Below are positions 51,444 to 59,935 of a stretch of 64,000 nt of DNA, in pieces. Position 1 is the stretch's first letter, and the number at the start of each line of letters is the position of its first letter. The stretch spans positions 18,181 through 82,180 of the forward strand of contig JAKURL010000007.1 in the NCBI GenBank assembly GCA_022449345.1, read 5' to 3'. Source of the DNA: Candidatus Thalassarchaeum sp. GTDB taxonomy: Archaea; Thermoplasmatota; Poseidoniia; Poseidoniales; Thalassarchaeaceae. Under the pieces are notes generated by a model. It made no database searches. It saw nothing but the letters and a program-made list of their open reading frames with translations, and had not been told where the DNA came from. A program made the position numbers and the translations under genes.

Positions 51444-51761
51444 CTACTCCATCCTCTGTTGGTAATTGTACATGATTGACCAAACCTTAGTCAGGGCGTA
51501 GTGGTAGTCCTCGTCCATCCTGCACTCGTCCTTGAAACTGGTATATTTAACAGATGATATTTGGTCTAAGAGAACCGGTATTGCCTCGCTCTTAAGCATG
51601 GTAATTCTGAACCTATAGTCAGCCCAGTCAATTACCTCAATCTCATATTCGGGCCAAAGGACCTCCAGTGGGTCGATGACCCTAGACTTTACCTGGAAGC
51701 TGTCAGGTAGGGAGTTGTGCTGCACCACGCTGATGAAGCCGTACTTAGTGAAAACCCACAT
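51444..51761 (-). CDS. Conserved hypothetical of the 'MWxxTKYGFxSVV...' family
   Basis: MWVFTKYGFISVVQHNS...FQVKSRVIDPLEVLWPEYEIEVIDWADYRFRITM...YHYALTKVWSIMYNYQ resembles a widespread uncharacterised family (recollection, not searched). Confidence 0.6.
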   Translation of the reverse strand: MWVFTKYGFISVVQHNSLPDSFQVKSRVIDPLEVLWPEYEIEVIDWADYRFRITMLKSEAIPVLLDQISSVKYTSFKDECRMDEDYHYALTKVWSIMYNYQQRME

Positions 51762-52160
51762 TTAGGCCACCTCCACGCCTACGACCTCTTCCTGGGGCTC
51801 TTCTTCCGGCGGCTCCTCGTAGGGTATGACCACCGTGTATGGGTCTAGTTGGACCTCGATACCAGCCGACTCAAAGGTTACTTTCATGCTCGCCAAGCGA
51901 GTAAAACAGAAGGGGTGGTCTACAACCGAAACGCACCTGACCATAGTCTCGTCGACACGCTGGAAGTTGACCCCTAACTTGTGAAAGAAGGTCGCTTGCC
52001 CATCCTTATGGTCTGCCATGAAACCATGAGCGTACTGACGGTAATGGTGACTGGTTGCCCACTGCATTTCCTCCTCGTCTAGAGGGGGTAGCCTGTCAGC
52101 TACCGTGGACATTTCGTTTGTCGTTGTGTCGTCATATTTCTTCATCTCTATAATTGTCAT
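51762..52160 (-). CDS. Hypothetical protein
   Basis: ORF restarted at ATG 52160 (MTIIEMKKYDD), with SD-like GGAAGTGAT upstream; directly abuts the 51444..51761 gene. Confidence 0.6.
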   Translation of the reverse strand: MTIIEMKKYDDTTTNEMSTVADRLPPLDEEEMQWATSHHYRQYAHGFMADHKDGQATFFHKLGVNFQRVDETMVRCVSVVDHPFCFTRLASMKVTFESAGIEVQLDPYTVVIPYEEPPEEEPQEEVVGVEVA

Positions 52161-52182
52161 TTTATCACTTCCTTCTCCGGCT

Positions 52183-52205
52183 AAGGGTGTGCTACGCACA
52201 CCCTT
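52183..52205. other. Perfect stem-loop AAGGGTGTGC-TAC-GCACACCCTT in the leader of the 52160 gene
   Basis: 10-bp perfect inverted repeat, 3-nt loop, between a TATA-like TTTAAATA and the ATG. Confidence 0.65.
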
Positions 52206-52220
52206 TTATGTCATTGAGAG

Positions 52221-52228
52221 TATTTAAA
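52221..52228 (-). promoter_or_regulatory. Putative TATA box (TTTAAATA)
   Basis: tatttaaa on + strand, ~65 bp upstream of the minus-strand ATG at 52160. Confidence 0.45.
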
Positions 52229-52376
52229 CTATATTTTTACATGTGTGTAATTCCCAATTTCCGGTACTAGTTTCACTAGGAAAATCGAATGGTTTCCAAC
52301 TAGAATCCCAGCATATCTGCATCCATATCATTTGATCGCATCGCAAGCATCTTTTCGGGTATCCTTTTGTTATCAT
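52224..52376 (-). CDS. Small (50 aa) zinc-ribbon-like protein
   Basis: MITKGYPKRCLRCDQMIWMQICWDSSWKPFDFPSETSTGNWELHTCKNIV: CxxC ... HxC arrangement; GGTGAG SD-like 3-4 nt upstream of ATG 52376; TATATAAA further upstream. Confidence 0.5.
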   Translation of the reverse strand: MITKGYPKRCLRCDQMIWMQICWDSSWKPFDFPSETSTGNWELHTCKNIV

Positions 52377-52506
52377 TTTCTCACCTAGACTCGAGTCTAA
52401 CTTTCTATTCATTCCTTGTTTATATAGTCAAATTCAGATAGAAGCGCTCAAAGGTAACCCTCGATTCGGCAGGGCATCGCAATGTGGGATTCCCTCCCTC
52501 GCTGCG

Positions 52507-53949
52507 GTGGGTGATTCAATGACCCGAGATGAGCCAGAGGCTGATGCAACTCCGCCAGAAGAGGAGGAGTGGCAACTCTATGCTAGCGCTGGTTATGCTG
52601 CAGCAGAAGACCCATGGGACGACCTAGTCGAGATTGAAGATGAAGACGAGGAAGAAGAGGAATGGTTCGATGGCGACGATTTCGAAACCAATGGTCAAAC
52701 CCTCGATTGGGACTTTCCACCATGTCCCACTCCACTAGGTATCGCTCACATGATTCGCCTTGGTACCTGCGACCATTGTTTGCACCGAGTCGGCGGACGT
52801 CGAACCGATGAGGCTGGAGAGGCAGGAGGTGCATCACTTCGCTCAGAAGCCTTGGCTCGTGACAAAGAGTTGGAATCATTTGAGACGCCCGACCTATGTC
52901 CACTCTGCGAGAATCTATTCGAAGATGTAGACAACATCGTTGAGAGAATAGTCCAACAAACCGGTGAATTGGATCACGGTTCTTTACAGATTGGTGTTCA
53001 TGTTCCAAAGGATCTGATTCAGGCAGAAGATCAAATTCGTACTAAGCATGGAGCAACTGGCTCTAGGCCGCTGAAGGCAGCCTTTTCAGAAGCCGTGCAG
53101 ACTGGTGTCGTAGCCCGAATGGATGGCGTCGAATTCGTCAAAGAACGGCCGGATTTGATGATTCTAATCGACTGCTTAACGCTGCGAGTCGATGTCGACA
53201 TTCGTCCGGTATTCATCTACGGCCGCTACCGAAAGTTGGATCGTGGAATACCTCAGACTCGCTGGCCTTGTCGAGCCTGTCGCGGCCGTGCAGAAGGCTG
53301 CGAGGCCTGCGAAGGCTCAGGCTTGCAGTATCCTGATTCAGTGCAGGATCTAATCGGCGAGCCGTTCCGGCTAGCCTTGTCAGCGAATTTCACCTCATTC
53401 CACGGAATGGGTCGTGAAGACATAGACGTCCGCTGTCTAGGACGAGGCCGTCCCTTTGTGCTGGAAGTTAAGCGTCCAAAGATACGCCGTACTGAATTGG
53501 AAGAGTTAATGCAGACCGTCAACACAAACGGTGCGGGTAAAATCGAGATTAGCGATTTGCGTTGGTCAAACCGAAGTGAGGTCAGTAGGGTGAAAGAAAC
53601 CCGAGCTGATAAGTCCTACACAATCCGATTCTCAGTCGAAGAACCTCCAGAGGAATCAGCCATTATCGAATCGATCTCAAACCTATCCGGAGTCACTCTG
53701 GAACAACAGACACCGAAGCGAGTATCTCACAGGAGAGCCGATAGGAAGCGCAAGCGCAAGGTAGTTTCAATCGACAATGTGTTTGTCGAAGGCAAAGAGG
53801 TGCAATTTTCCGTCCGTTGCGAGGCGGGAACTTACGTCAAGGAACTCGTGCATTCCGACGAAGGTAGAACCGTACCTTCAATCGCTGGTGTTTTGGAGAG
53901 TCCGTGTGAAGTAATTTGGCTGGATGTGGAGGATATCCACGCTGACTGA
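52507..53949 (+). CDS. pus10: tRNA pseudouridine(54/55) synthase Pus10
   Basis: CDHCLHRVGGRR, CPLCENLF, FIYGRYRKLDRGIPQTRWPC, GREDIDVRCLGRGRPFVLEVKRPK, VRCEAGTYVKELVHSDEGRT. Confidence 0.95.
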   Translation: MGDSMTRDEPEADATPPEEEEWQLYASAGYAAAEDPWDDLVEIEDEDEEEEEWFDGDDFETNGQTLDWDFPPCPTPLGIAHMIRLGTCDHCLHRVGGRRTDEAGEAGGASLRSEALARDKELESFETPDLCPLCENLFEDVDNIVERIVQQTGELDHGSLQIGVHVPKDLIQAEDQIRTKHGATGSRPLKAAFSEAVQTGVVARMDGVEFVKERPDLMILIDCLTLRVDVDIRPVFIYGRYRKLDRGIPQTRWPCRACRGRAEGCEACEGSGLQYPDSVQDLIGEPFRLALSANFTSFHGMGREDIDVRCLGRGRPFVLEVKRPKIRRTELEELMQTVNTNGAGKIEISDLRWSNRSEVSRVKETRADKSYTIRFSVEEPPEESAIIESISNLSGVTLEQQTPKRVSHRRADRKRKRKVVSIDNVFVEGKEVQFSVRCEAGTYVKELVHSDEGRTVPSIAGVLESPCEVIWLDVEDIHAD

Positions 53950-53962
53950 AGCCCGAAGGGCT
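53950..53962. terminator. Short stem-loop AGCCC-GAA-GGGCT after Pus10 stop
   Basis: Perfect 5-bp inverted repeat immediately after the stop codon. Confidence 0.35.
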
Positions 53963-54028
53963 CAGATGGGCTTAAGAATGGGTGCTAGGTCGACCGCTCG
54001 CACAACCTATGTTTTAGAGGTGAAAATC

Positions 54029-54319
54029 ATGCGCAGAAGTCACGGTACTCGTCAAGGAACTCGCAGTATCCTACGCCGTTCCAAAATACAGCAGGGTCGC
54101 ATCGATATCGCCCGAGTTATGCATCAATACGAGATTGGTGACAGGGTCGCTGTTGTGCTTGATGGCTCCCAGCAAAAGGGAATGCCTCATCGTCGATTCC
54201 AAGGCGCCACAGGCGTCATCGAAGCCAAGCAAGGTCGTGCATGGGTCGTAGCCCTACACGACAAGAACATGGCCAAGACCGTTGTAGCTCGCCCAGAGCA
54301 CCTTCTTCCGGTGGAGTGA
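54029..54319 (+). CDS. rpl21e: Ribosomal protein L21e
   Basis: MRRSHGTRQGTRSILRRSKIQQGRIDIARVMHQYEIGDRVAVVLDGSQQKGMPHRRFQGATG. Confidence 0.93.
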   Translation: MRRSHGTRQGTRSILRRSKIQQGRIDIARVMHQYEIGDRVAVVLDGSQQKGMPHRRFQGATGVIEAKQGRAWVVALHDKNMAKTVVARPEHLLPVE

Positions 54320-54324
54320 TTGAA

Positions 54325-54678
54325 ATGAGCAAGAGAGAGTTTGTTGACTTCGCTACCGTCCGCAATTTGCTTTTGGATGCTCGAGAGAGACGCGGTGAGT
54401 TGTCCTATGAGCAGAAGGTTGCCCTACAGCACGCTGAGTGGGCTGCTAGCGAGAACCGAGGTGGAATCAAAACCAGTCCAGAGGTATTCACCAACCTCTT
54501 CGAGGACCTCGCTAAGACTGAGAAATTGAACCAGCACCCAGAGGTATGTGCAAAGATTGCCGAACTCGCTCCAATAAAGGTCGAAGACGTTCGCGTCATC
54601 ATCGCTTCCAAGAGAATTGCAATGGACACAGACGAGATTGAGGAAATCATCACCACTGTGCGACAACACATTCTCTGA
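54325..54678 (+). CDS. rpoF: DNA-directed RNA polymerase subunit F (Rpb4/RpoF)
   Basis: KREFVDFATVRNLLLDARERRGELSYEQKVALQHAEWA and C-terminal HRDC-like EIEEIITTVRQHI; position after L21e. Confidence 0.9.
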   Translation: MSKREFVDFATVRNLLLDARERRGELSYEQKVALQHAEWAASENRGGIKTSPEVFTNLFEDLAKTEKLNQHPEVCAKIAELAPIKVEDVRVIIASKRIAMDTDEIEEIITTVRQHIL

Positions 54679-54788
54679 GTTGAAATGAGGAATTTTCTGC
54701 ATTGAAGTCAGCATTTTCCTGAAATTTCGTAAATTCTGCTATAACCATCCATTCATGAGGGATAACCGACTTCCGAGGACTGAGGAAA

Positions 54789-55358
54789 ATGCAGCCGAAT
54801 GGCAATGTGGATGGCGACACAGCCGATGGGCCATTTGCCTCTGAGACCCATGTTAGAGTCCTCGATGTGCTGGAGAGAAGGCCGACCGGCTGGGAAATTC
54901 ATGCTATTTCAGAACCAGGCCTTCACATCGTTCGAGTTAGATTGAATGATGGGTTCACATCTGAGTTAGGAGATCACCTTTCCCTCGATTCAGGTAAGAC
55001 CGGACCATTGTCCCAACTACGCTTTCAAGACCTATCTGGAGAGGCCAACTCGGCTTTACAGGAGGTGGTTGCAAAATCCATCAAAGTCAATCCAGACCCA
55101 CACTTGGGTTTCTACAACCGTGCAAACAACATCTCACTGAAGGTTCACGCCTTCCAATTACTGCCTGGTGTTGGTAGTTCAACAGCCAAGTCCTGGGTTG
55201 AGATTCGTGGATACAACGGCTGGGTCGACTTAGACGAGGTTAGCGAAAAACTCGGCATCGATGCAGTGGATTTGCTCGCCGAGCGCTACGTCAAGGAATT
55301 GCAAGACCCAACAGAGATTCCAAGCTTGCTAGAATTACTGGTTAGGGTCAGCGCCTAA
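54789..55358 (+). CDS. DUF655 family protein
   Basis: ETHVRVLDVLERRPTGWEIHAI, NRANNISLKVHAFQLLPGVGSSTAKSWVEIR; position in rpl21e-rpoF-DUF655-ksgA cluster. Confidence 0.9.
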   Translation: MQPNGNVDGDTADGPFASETHVRVLDVLERRPTGWEIHAISEPGLHIVRVRLNDGFTSELGDHLSLDSGKTGPLSQLRFQDLSGEANSALQEVVAKSIKVNPDPHLGFYNRANNISLKVHAFQLLPGVGSSTAKSWVEIRGYNGWVDLDEVSEKLGIDAVDLLAERYVKELQDPTEIPSLLELLVRVSA

Positions 55359-55371
55359 TCGGGGTGGGCGT

Positions 55372-56244
55372 ATGGACGACCTCGATGTCAGATTGCTGGT
55401 CGAATTGCTACGAGACCGAATGACTCCAGATCGCTCGCTCGGGCAGCATTTCCTGCTCGACGAAGCGGTAATCGCGAGGGCGGTCGAACTCGCCTCAAAG
55501 AATCAACCAATTACCGAGGAAAGCCATGTACTGGAGATTGGCCCAGGTCCCGGTTCGCTTACATTGGAATTATTGCGAACCGGTGCAAAAGTAACCGCTG
55601 TTGAATTAGATCAGGAAGCGGTTTCTCATCTATCTAGGGTTTTCAACAGCACAGATGGAAGGTTGGAAGTATTACACGCAGATGTTCTTGAAATCGATTG
55701 GCCGCAAGACATTACACATATCGTATCCAATCTTCCTTACCAGATTTCTAGTCCAGTGTTAGAGATTATTCAGAAACACCATTCGAACAACCAATTGCAA
55801 GGAATCTCATTGCTTGTTCAGGAGGAATTTGCAGAGCGGATGGCGATGAATAAGGGTCATGCAACACGCGGCCCTCTTGGGCACTCACTGTGGCTTGACT
55901 TCGATGTGGAACGGGATGCAAAGGTAGCACCTCATTCATTCAGTCCATCTCCCCGTGTGCATTCTCGCTTAACCAATCTAATACCGGTTGAGCGGAATTC
56001 GGCGCAATCGATTGACCGCCGTCTTTTCAGGATGGTAATCGCCGAATCTTTTGCTCATCGACGACGAAAACTCCGCACATCTCTGAAAAAACCCCCAAAG
56101 CGCCTCAGCAGAATCTCCGGTTGGCATCGCTCCCGTTGGCAAACGGCAATCGAAGCAATACCAGCCAAGACCCTAGACCTCCGGCCTGAGAATCTAACTT
56201 CGGAAGATTGGGTATCGTTAATCGCCTCGATGAGCCAAGTTTGA
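55372..56244 (+). CDS. ksgA: 16S rRNA dimethyladenosine transferase KsgA/Dim1
   Basis: RSLGQHFLLDEAVIARAVELA, VLEIGPGPGSLTLELL, HIVSNLPYQISSPV. Confidence 0.95.
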   Translation: MDDLDVRLLVELLRDRMTPDRSLGQHFLLDEAVIARAVELASKNQPITEESHVLEIGPGPGSLTLELLRTGAKVTAVELDQEAVSHLSRVFNSTDGRLEVLHADVLEIDWPQDITHIVSNLPYQISSPVLEIIQKHHSNNQLQGISLLVQEEFAERMAMNKGHATRGPLGHSLWLDFDVERDAKVAPHSFSPSPRVHSRLTNLIPVERNSAQSIDRRLFRMVIAESFAHRRRKLRTSLKKPPKRLSRISGWHRSRWQTAIEAIPAKTLDLRPENLTSEDWVSLIASMSQV

Positions 56245-56344
56245 ACCATAATGAGAACTGGAGAACCACGCCTTCAAAGCCCACTGTAGGTTCGGGGGCA
56301 ACAGCGGAGTCTGTGGGGGTCTCGCTGGGAAGGGAGTTGCTTAG

Positions 56345-57436
56345 ATGGCCAAGAAGGACACTTATCTTGCGCTTCTGCGCAGAGGAATCGATGAGAATAC
56401 TGCTCAACTCCTCGCTGACTCTGGTGTCAAAGTCGGCGACTTGAAGAAACTCGATGAAGAGAAACTTCGCAACAATTACGGCCTCAAGAAGGAGATTGCA
56501 AAATCGGTCCTTGAGGCGGTAAAATCAGGCCCTAGAACCGCTGCAAAGCAGCGATATCTGGCAGATGTATTGTCGAAGGACAAGAAAAAGAAAGTCGACA
56601 AAATCGAGGAGCAGCGCTTCAAACGTGAGCAGAAGGATATCGTCTCAGAACTTAATGAGAAGAAAGAGGAACTACGTATAGCAAAGGTCGAGGCGTTCCG
56701 CTCCAAGAAATTGGTGATGAATCGCCTCGGAAAGACAATCGAACTCATCGTCAAATTAGAGAATTCATTCGATGATGAATCAAAGCGCGAACAGCGAACC
56801 AAACTGCGAGATCAACTCGAGACTCGCGGCTTAGAAGCGGCCAGAGACCACGAGATGCTAGAATTGGTCGGAACACCACAAGACATCGTAGATTTCCGCC
56901 GAAAACTTGCTCCTAAATTGTGCATGTATGCCTGCCCAGAGTGTGGGGAGGAGATGGACCCACGAGGTGGCAACGTAATCGAAGACCCAACCGATTTTTC
57001 CTTCGTTTGCTGGGAATGTGAGGACGAATTCCACGCTCCGATGGCAAACTACGTCGATGAGCAACTAAACAACGGCTCACGAATCAAAATCAATCCTAAG
57101 ATGAAGCCACGAGAAAAGGTCTACAGAAAACCGAAGAAGAAGTCGGCTGATACAATCAAGGATTTGATGATGAAGGATTTGGAGGCAACCGGAGCATCTG
57201 CTGAGGAGATGGCCGCTGCGGTCGAGGCTAGCGACTTGACAGGCGGCTTGATGAGCATCGACGAATGGATCGATCAGACACTTGCTGCCAAGGGCTATAT
57301 CCAAGCTCAAGAGCACCGAGAGGATTTCATCCTCGCTACTGGTGCTGGTGCTACCAAGTTCAATAAGTGGATGAAGAAAGCTGGTCTTGTCTTCAACAAG
57401 CAGACAGGCCAGTGGACTCGCTGGACCAAAGACTGA
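56345..57436 (+). CDS. Uncharacterised protein: HhH-like N-terminus, coiled coil, zinc ribbon
   Basis: 363 aa; GVKVGDLKKLDEEKLRNNYGLKKEIAKSVLEAV; long charged helix; CPECGEEMDPRGGNVIEDPTDFSFVCWECEDEF. Confidence 0.7.
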   Translation: MAKKDTYLALLRRGIDENTAQLLADSGVKVGDLKKLDEEKLRNNYGLKKEIAKSVLEAVKSGPRTAAKQRYLADVLSKDKKKKVDKIEEQRFKREQKDIVSELNEKKEELRIAKVEAFRSKKLVMNRLGKTIELIVKLENSFDDESKREQRTKLRDQLETRGLEAARDHEMLELVGTPQDIVDFRRKLAPKLCMYACPECGEEMDPRGGNVIEDPTDFSFVCWECEDEFHAPMANYVDEQLNNGSRIKINPKMKPREKVYRKPKKKSADTIKDLMMKDLEATGASAEEMAAAVEASDLTGGLMSIDEWIDQTLAAKGYIQAQEHREDFILATGAGATKFNKWMKKAGLVFNKQTGQWTRWTKD

Positions 57437-57479
57437 GTTCGCCGGTCGATTTCAAGACGAATAATCAAGTCGGAGCGTC

Positions 57480-57767
57480 GTGGCGATAGTCCGTTTCTTC
57501 CGGGGGGCTCTACTGCTCGGGGTAGCAGAGGCAGAGGAAGACCAACCTTTGGTTGAGGTGGCTGAGAAGGCTGGAGTAGAGATTCCAACCAATTGTACTT
57601 CGGGCAACTGCGGCACATGTTTGGTGCGACTAAAGAGCGGTGAAATTGACTATCCAGACCCCTTACCTCCGGGCCTCGACAAATCCTTAGTCGAGGACGG
57701 AGGAGTCCTATCATGCTGTATGCAGGCTGCGGGAGTCTGCGATATCGATGTGATTCCGCCTTTGTGA
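57480..57767 (+). CDS. 2Fe-2S ferredoxin (plant-type)
   Basis: CTSGNCGTCLVRLKSG ... SCCMQA; GTG start. Confidence 0.9.
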   Translation: MAIVRFFRGALLLGVAEAEEDQPLVEVAEKAGVEIPTNCTSGNCGTCLVRLKSGEIDYPDPLPPGLDKSLVEDGGVLSCCMQAAGVCDIDVIPPL

Positions 57768-57776
57768 AGTGATTTA

Positions 57777-57938
57777 ATGGAAAACGACGAATTATTTTTC
57801 CTATTGATCTTCAATATTGTTGGAGTTGGCATCGGGGTTTGGTTTCTCTACACGCGCTTACGTGCAAAACTAGTAGAGGTCGAGGAGCGCAAAGCACGAA
57901 GATGGAAGCATCAAATTAGTGAGGAGAGTGAAGAATAA
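57777..57938 (+). CDS. Small (53 aa) single-TM protein, not in supplied ORF track
   Basis: [53 protein letters not shown]; stop overlaps the next start as TAATG. Confidence 0.65.
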   Translation: MENDELFFLLIFNIVGVGIGVWFLYTRLRAKLVEVEERKARRWKHQISEESEE

Positions 57939-58297
57939 TGGATACAATCAATCTAAAGGAAAAATTAGGTAAATTTTCTGATCATTGGACACCCAAGGTC
58001 ATCGCTGAAATGAATGATTACCAATTCAAGTTAGTCAAAATCCAGGGTGAATTCGTCTGGCACAATCACCCAGACACCGATGAGGTTTTCATCGTCATCG
58101 AAGGGAGCATGAAAATCGAGTTCGAAAATGAGACAATCGAGTTGAACGAAGGTGAGATGATAGTCGTACCCAAAGGTGTTGAACACAAACCGTATGCCGA
58201 ATCTGAATGCAAGGTTATGCTAGTAGAACCACGCGGTGTAGTGAACACCGGCGAAGCCGATAGTGAACTCACCGCCGATAATGATGTCTGGATTTGA
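57938..58297 (+). CDS. Cupin domain protein
   Basis: [51 protein letters not shown]. Confidence 0.92.
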   Translation: MDTINLKEKLGKFSDHWTPKVIAEMNDYQFKLVKIQGEFVWHNHPDTDEVFIVIEGSMKIEFENETIELNEGEMIVVPKGVEHKPYAESECKVMLVEPRGVVNTGEADSELTADNDVWI

Positions 58298-58301
58298 TTG
58301 C

Positions 58302-58595
58302 TTATTCATTGATTGCTGCGGTCCATCTATCCGCTTGCGGCACACCTACAACTTCGATGTGGCAAGCCAACACGCCCTTTTGTTGCTTGATTTCGGAGCG
58401 TAGTTCGATTAGGTCATTGATACAACAAGGGCAATGTGCTCTTCTTGGCCGAATCCACAACTGAACTATTCCTGCCTCATCAACCTCGACCCCTTTCAGA
58501 ATGGATTCATCAGTGATTTCTATCCCATGAGGTTCGGTTCTTCCTCGCAGTAATCTTGCAAGGCGCTTCTGAGCACTTACTTTGACGCGGCTCAT
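58302..58595 (-). CDS. MIP18/DUF59-like (Fe-S assembly-type) small protein
   Basis: Spacing of AHCPCCINDLIELRSEIKQQKGVLACHIEVVGVPQADRW resembles DUF59 C-terminal region. Confidence 0.45.
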   Translation of the reverse strand: MSRVKVSAQKRLARLLRGRTEPHGIEITDESILKGVEVDEAGIVQLWIRPRRAHCPCCINDLIELRSEIKQQKGVLACHIEVVGVPQADRWTAAINE

Positions 58596-59851
58596 TCATC
58601 CCACTCCGTGAGCAGACCCCATGAATCTCCCATGGTCAAACATTCCATGCCATCGGCAGTACGTGTGAAGGTGTCCTCAGTACCTATGGCGCCTGAGTCA
58701 TAGATGACCTTTGGTTCAATCGCCATAGTCCCTCCAACAGGAAGTTCTCTGTCAAATCGCTCGGCGATTACCGGTGTTTCATCGAGTTCTAATCCAACGG
58801 AATGACCTAGGAAAGCCGCTTGTTCAGGACTCATTCCCATCAGATGCTCAGAGTATCCCATTTCACCGGCCATACCATTGCCAATTCGCCAAGCCTCTGA
58901 GCAATTATCTCCACTTCCGAGGCTTGCAACAATAGCGTCGCGAATTTCTGCCATATCATCAAGCCGACCGATTGATTCCTCATCGAGGGAGCCAGCACAG
59001 AACATTCGCGTACAATCCGAGACATATCCGCGATGTAGGTGAACTATATCGACAATCACAGGCTCTCCAGCCACCACTTTTGCGTGGCCAGCACCAAGTG
59101 AAGAGATTGGACTTGCCCCGAGCCCACCGATAGCCGAATCGAAGTATGAGGGGATTGCTCCCGACCTTCCTGTAGCAATTACAACACGGTCGCAATCCAT
59201 CGGCCATCGCCTCATTCGGATGCGACCTCCGAATCCTGCTGCGCGACTAACTTCGTCAGCAGCCGCTGCCATCTCTAATTCGCTGCGTCCTTCCCCACCA
59301 ACTTCTCGAACGGCTTCAAACATCTCTCGATTGATTCGTCCGCTCTCTCTATGCATCTCAATTTCCCATGCTGATTTTGTTTCACGCAATCCGTACATCA
59401 TGTAGGTACAGTCTTCCATTTCGCCGAGAGCGGATAGCCTTCGAGAGAAATATTGCCAGCGGTCATGAGGCATTTTTCCAGCTAACATTGCTGGGGCCGA
59501 GTTTGCTCCAAGAGAACGGAAAGCATCGGTCATATGCCTCATTCTAGGTTGTGCTGAAATTGGGTCTGGAGCATCATCACCGCCTGATTCAAATCTTGCT
59601 CTTTTCAGCGATTTGCGAACCCAATGAGTATTCTGTATTCCCGAGCCCTCCGCACCGATGAGCATCATACCGTTTTGCCTACCGCCGGTCAGCCAGTAGA
59701 GTTCTACTGGGTCATCGATTAAGGCAGACTCAATGTTTGCTTCTGCCAGCGCAGAAGACATACGATTGCGGCGCTGTTCCAATTCACTGACCGGAACCCG
59801 CCAGTCTTCACCATCGGGGCCTGTAAGCCGCTCCGCATCCCACGCCATCAA
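58592..59851 (-). CDS. M24 family Xaa-Pro peptidase
   Basis: Metal-ligand pattern: VDIVHLHRGYVSDCTRMF, GHSVGLELDETP, MAIEPKV, GTEDTF. Confidence 0.9.
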   Translation of the reverse strand: MMAWDAERLTGPDGEDWRVPVSELEQRRNRMSSALAEANIESALIDDPVELYWLTGGRQNGMMLIGAEGSGIQNTHWVRKSLKRARFESGGDDAPDPISAQPRMRHMTDAFRSLGANSAPAMLAGKMPHDRWQYFSRRLSALGEMEDCTYMMYGLRETKSAWEIEMHRESGRINREMFEAVREVGGEGRSELEMAAAADEVSRAAGFGGRIRMRRWPMDCDRVVIATGRSGAIPSYFDSAIGGLGASPISSLGAGHAKVVAGEPVIVDIVHLHRGYVSDCTRMFCAGSLDEESIGRLDDMAEIRDAIVASLGSGDNCSEAWRIGNGMAGEMGYSEHLMGMSPEQAAFLGHSVGLELDETPVIAERFDRELPVGGTMAIEPKVIYDSGAIGTEDTFTRTADGMECLTMGDSWGLLTEWDE

Positions 59852-59935
59852 CCCGCCACTACGTCAAGGACACAAAGGCATTGGGGGAGAATTCTGACCC
59901 GTCCTATATCCATCATTATCAAAAGACGCCTGCCG

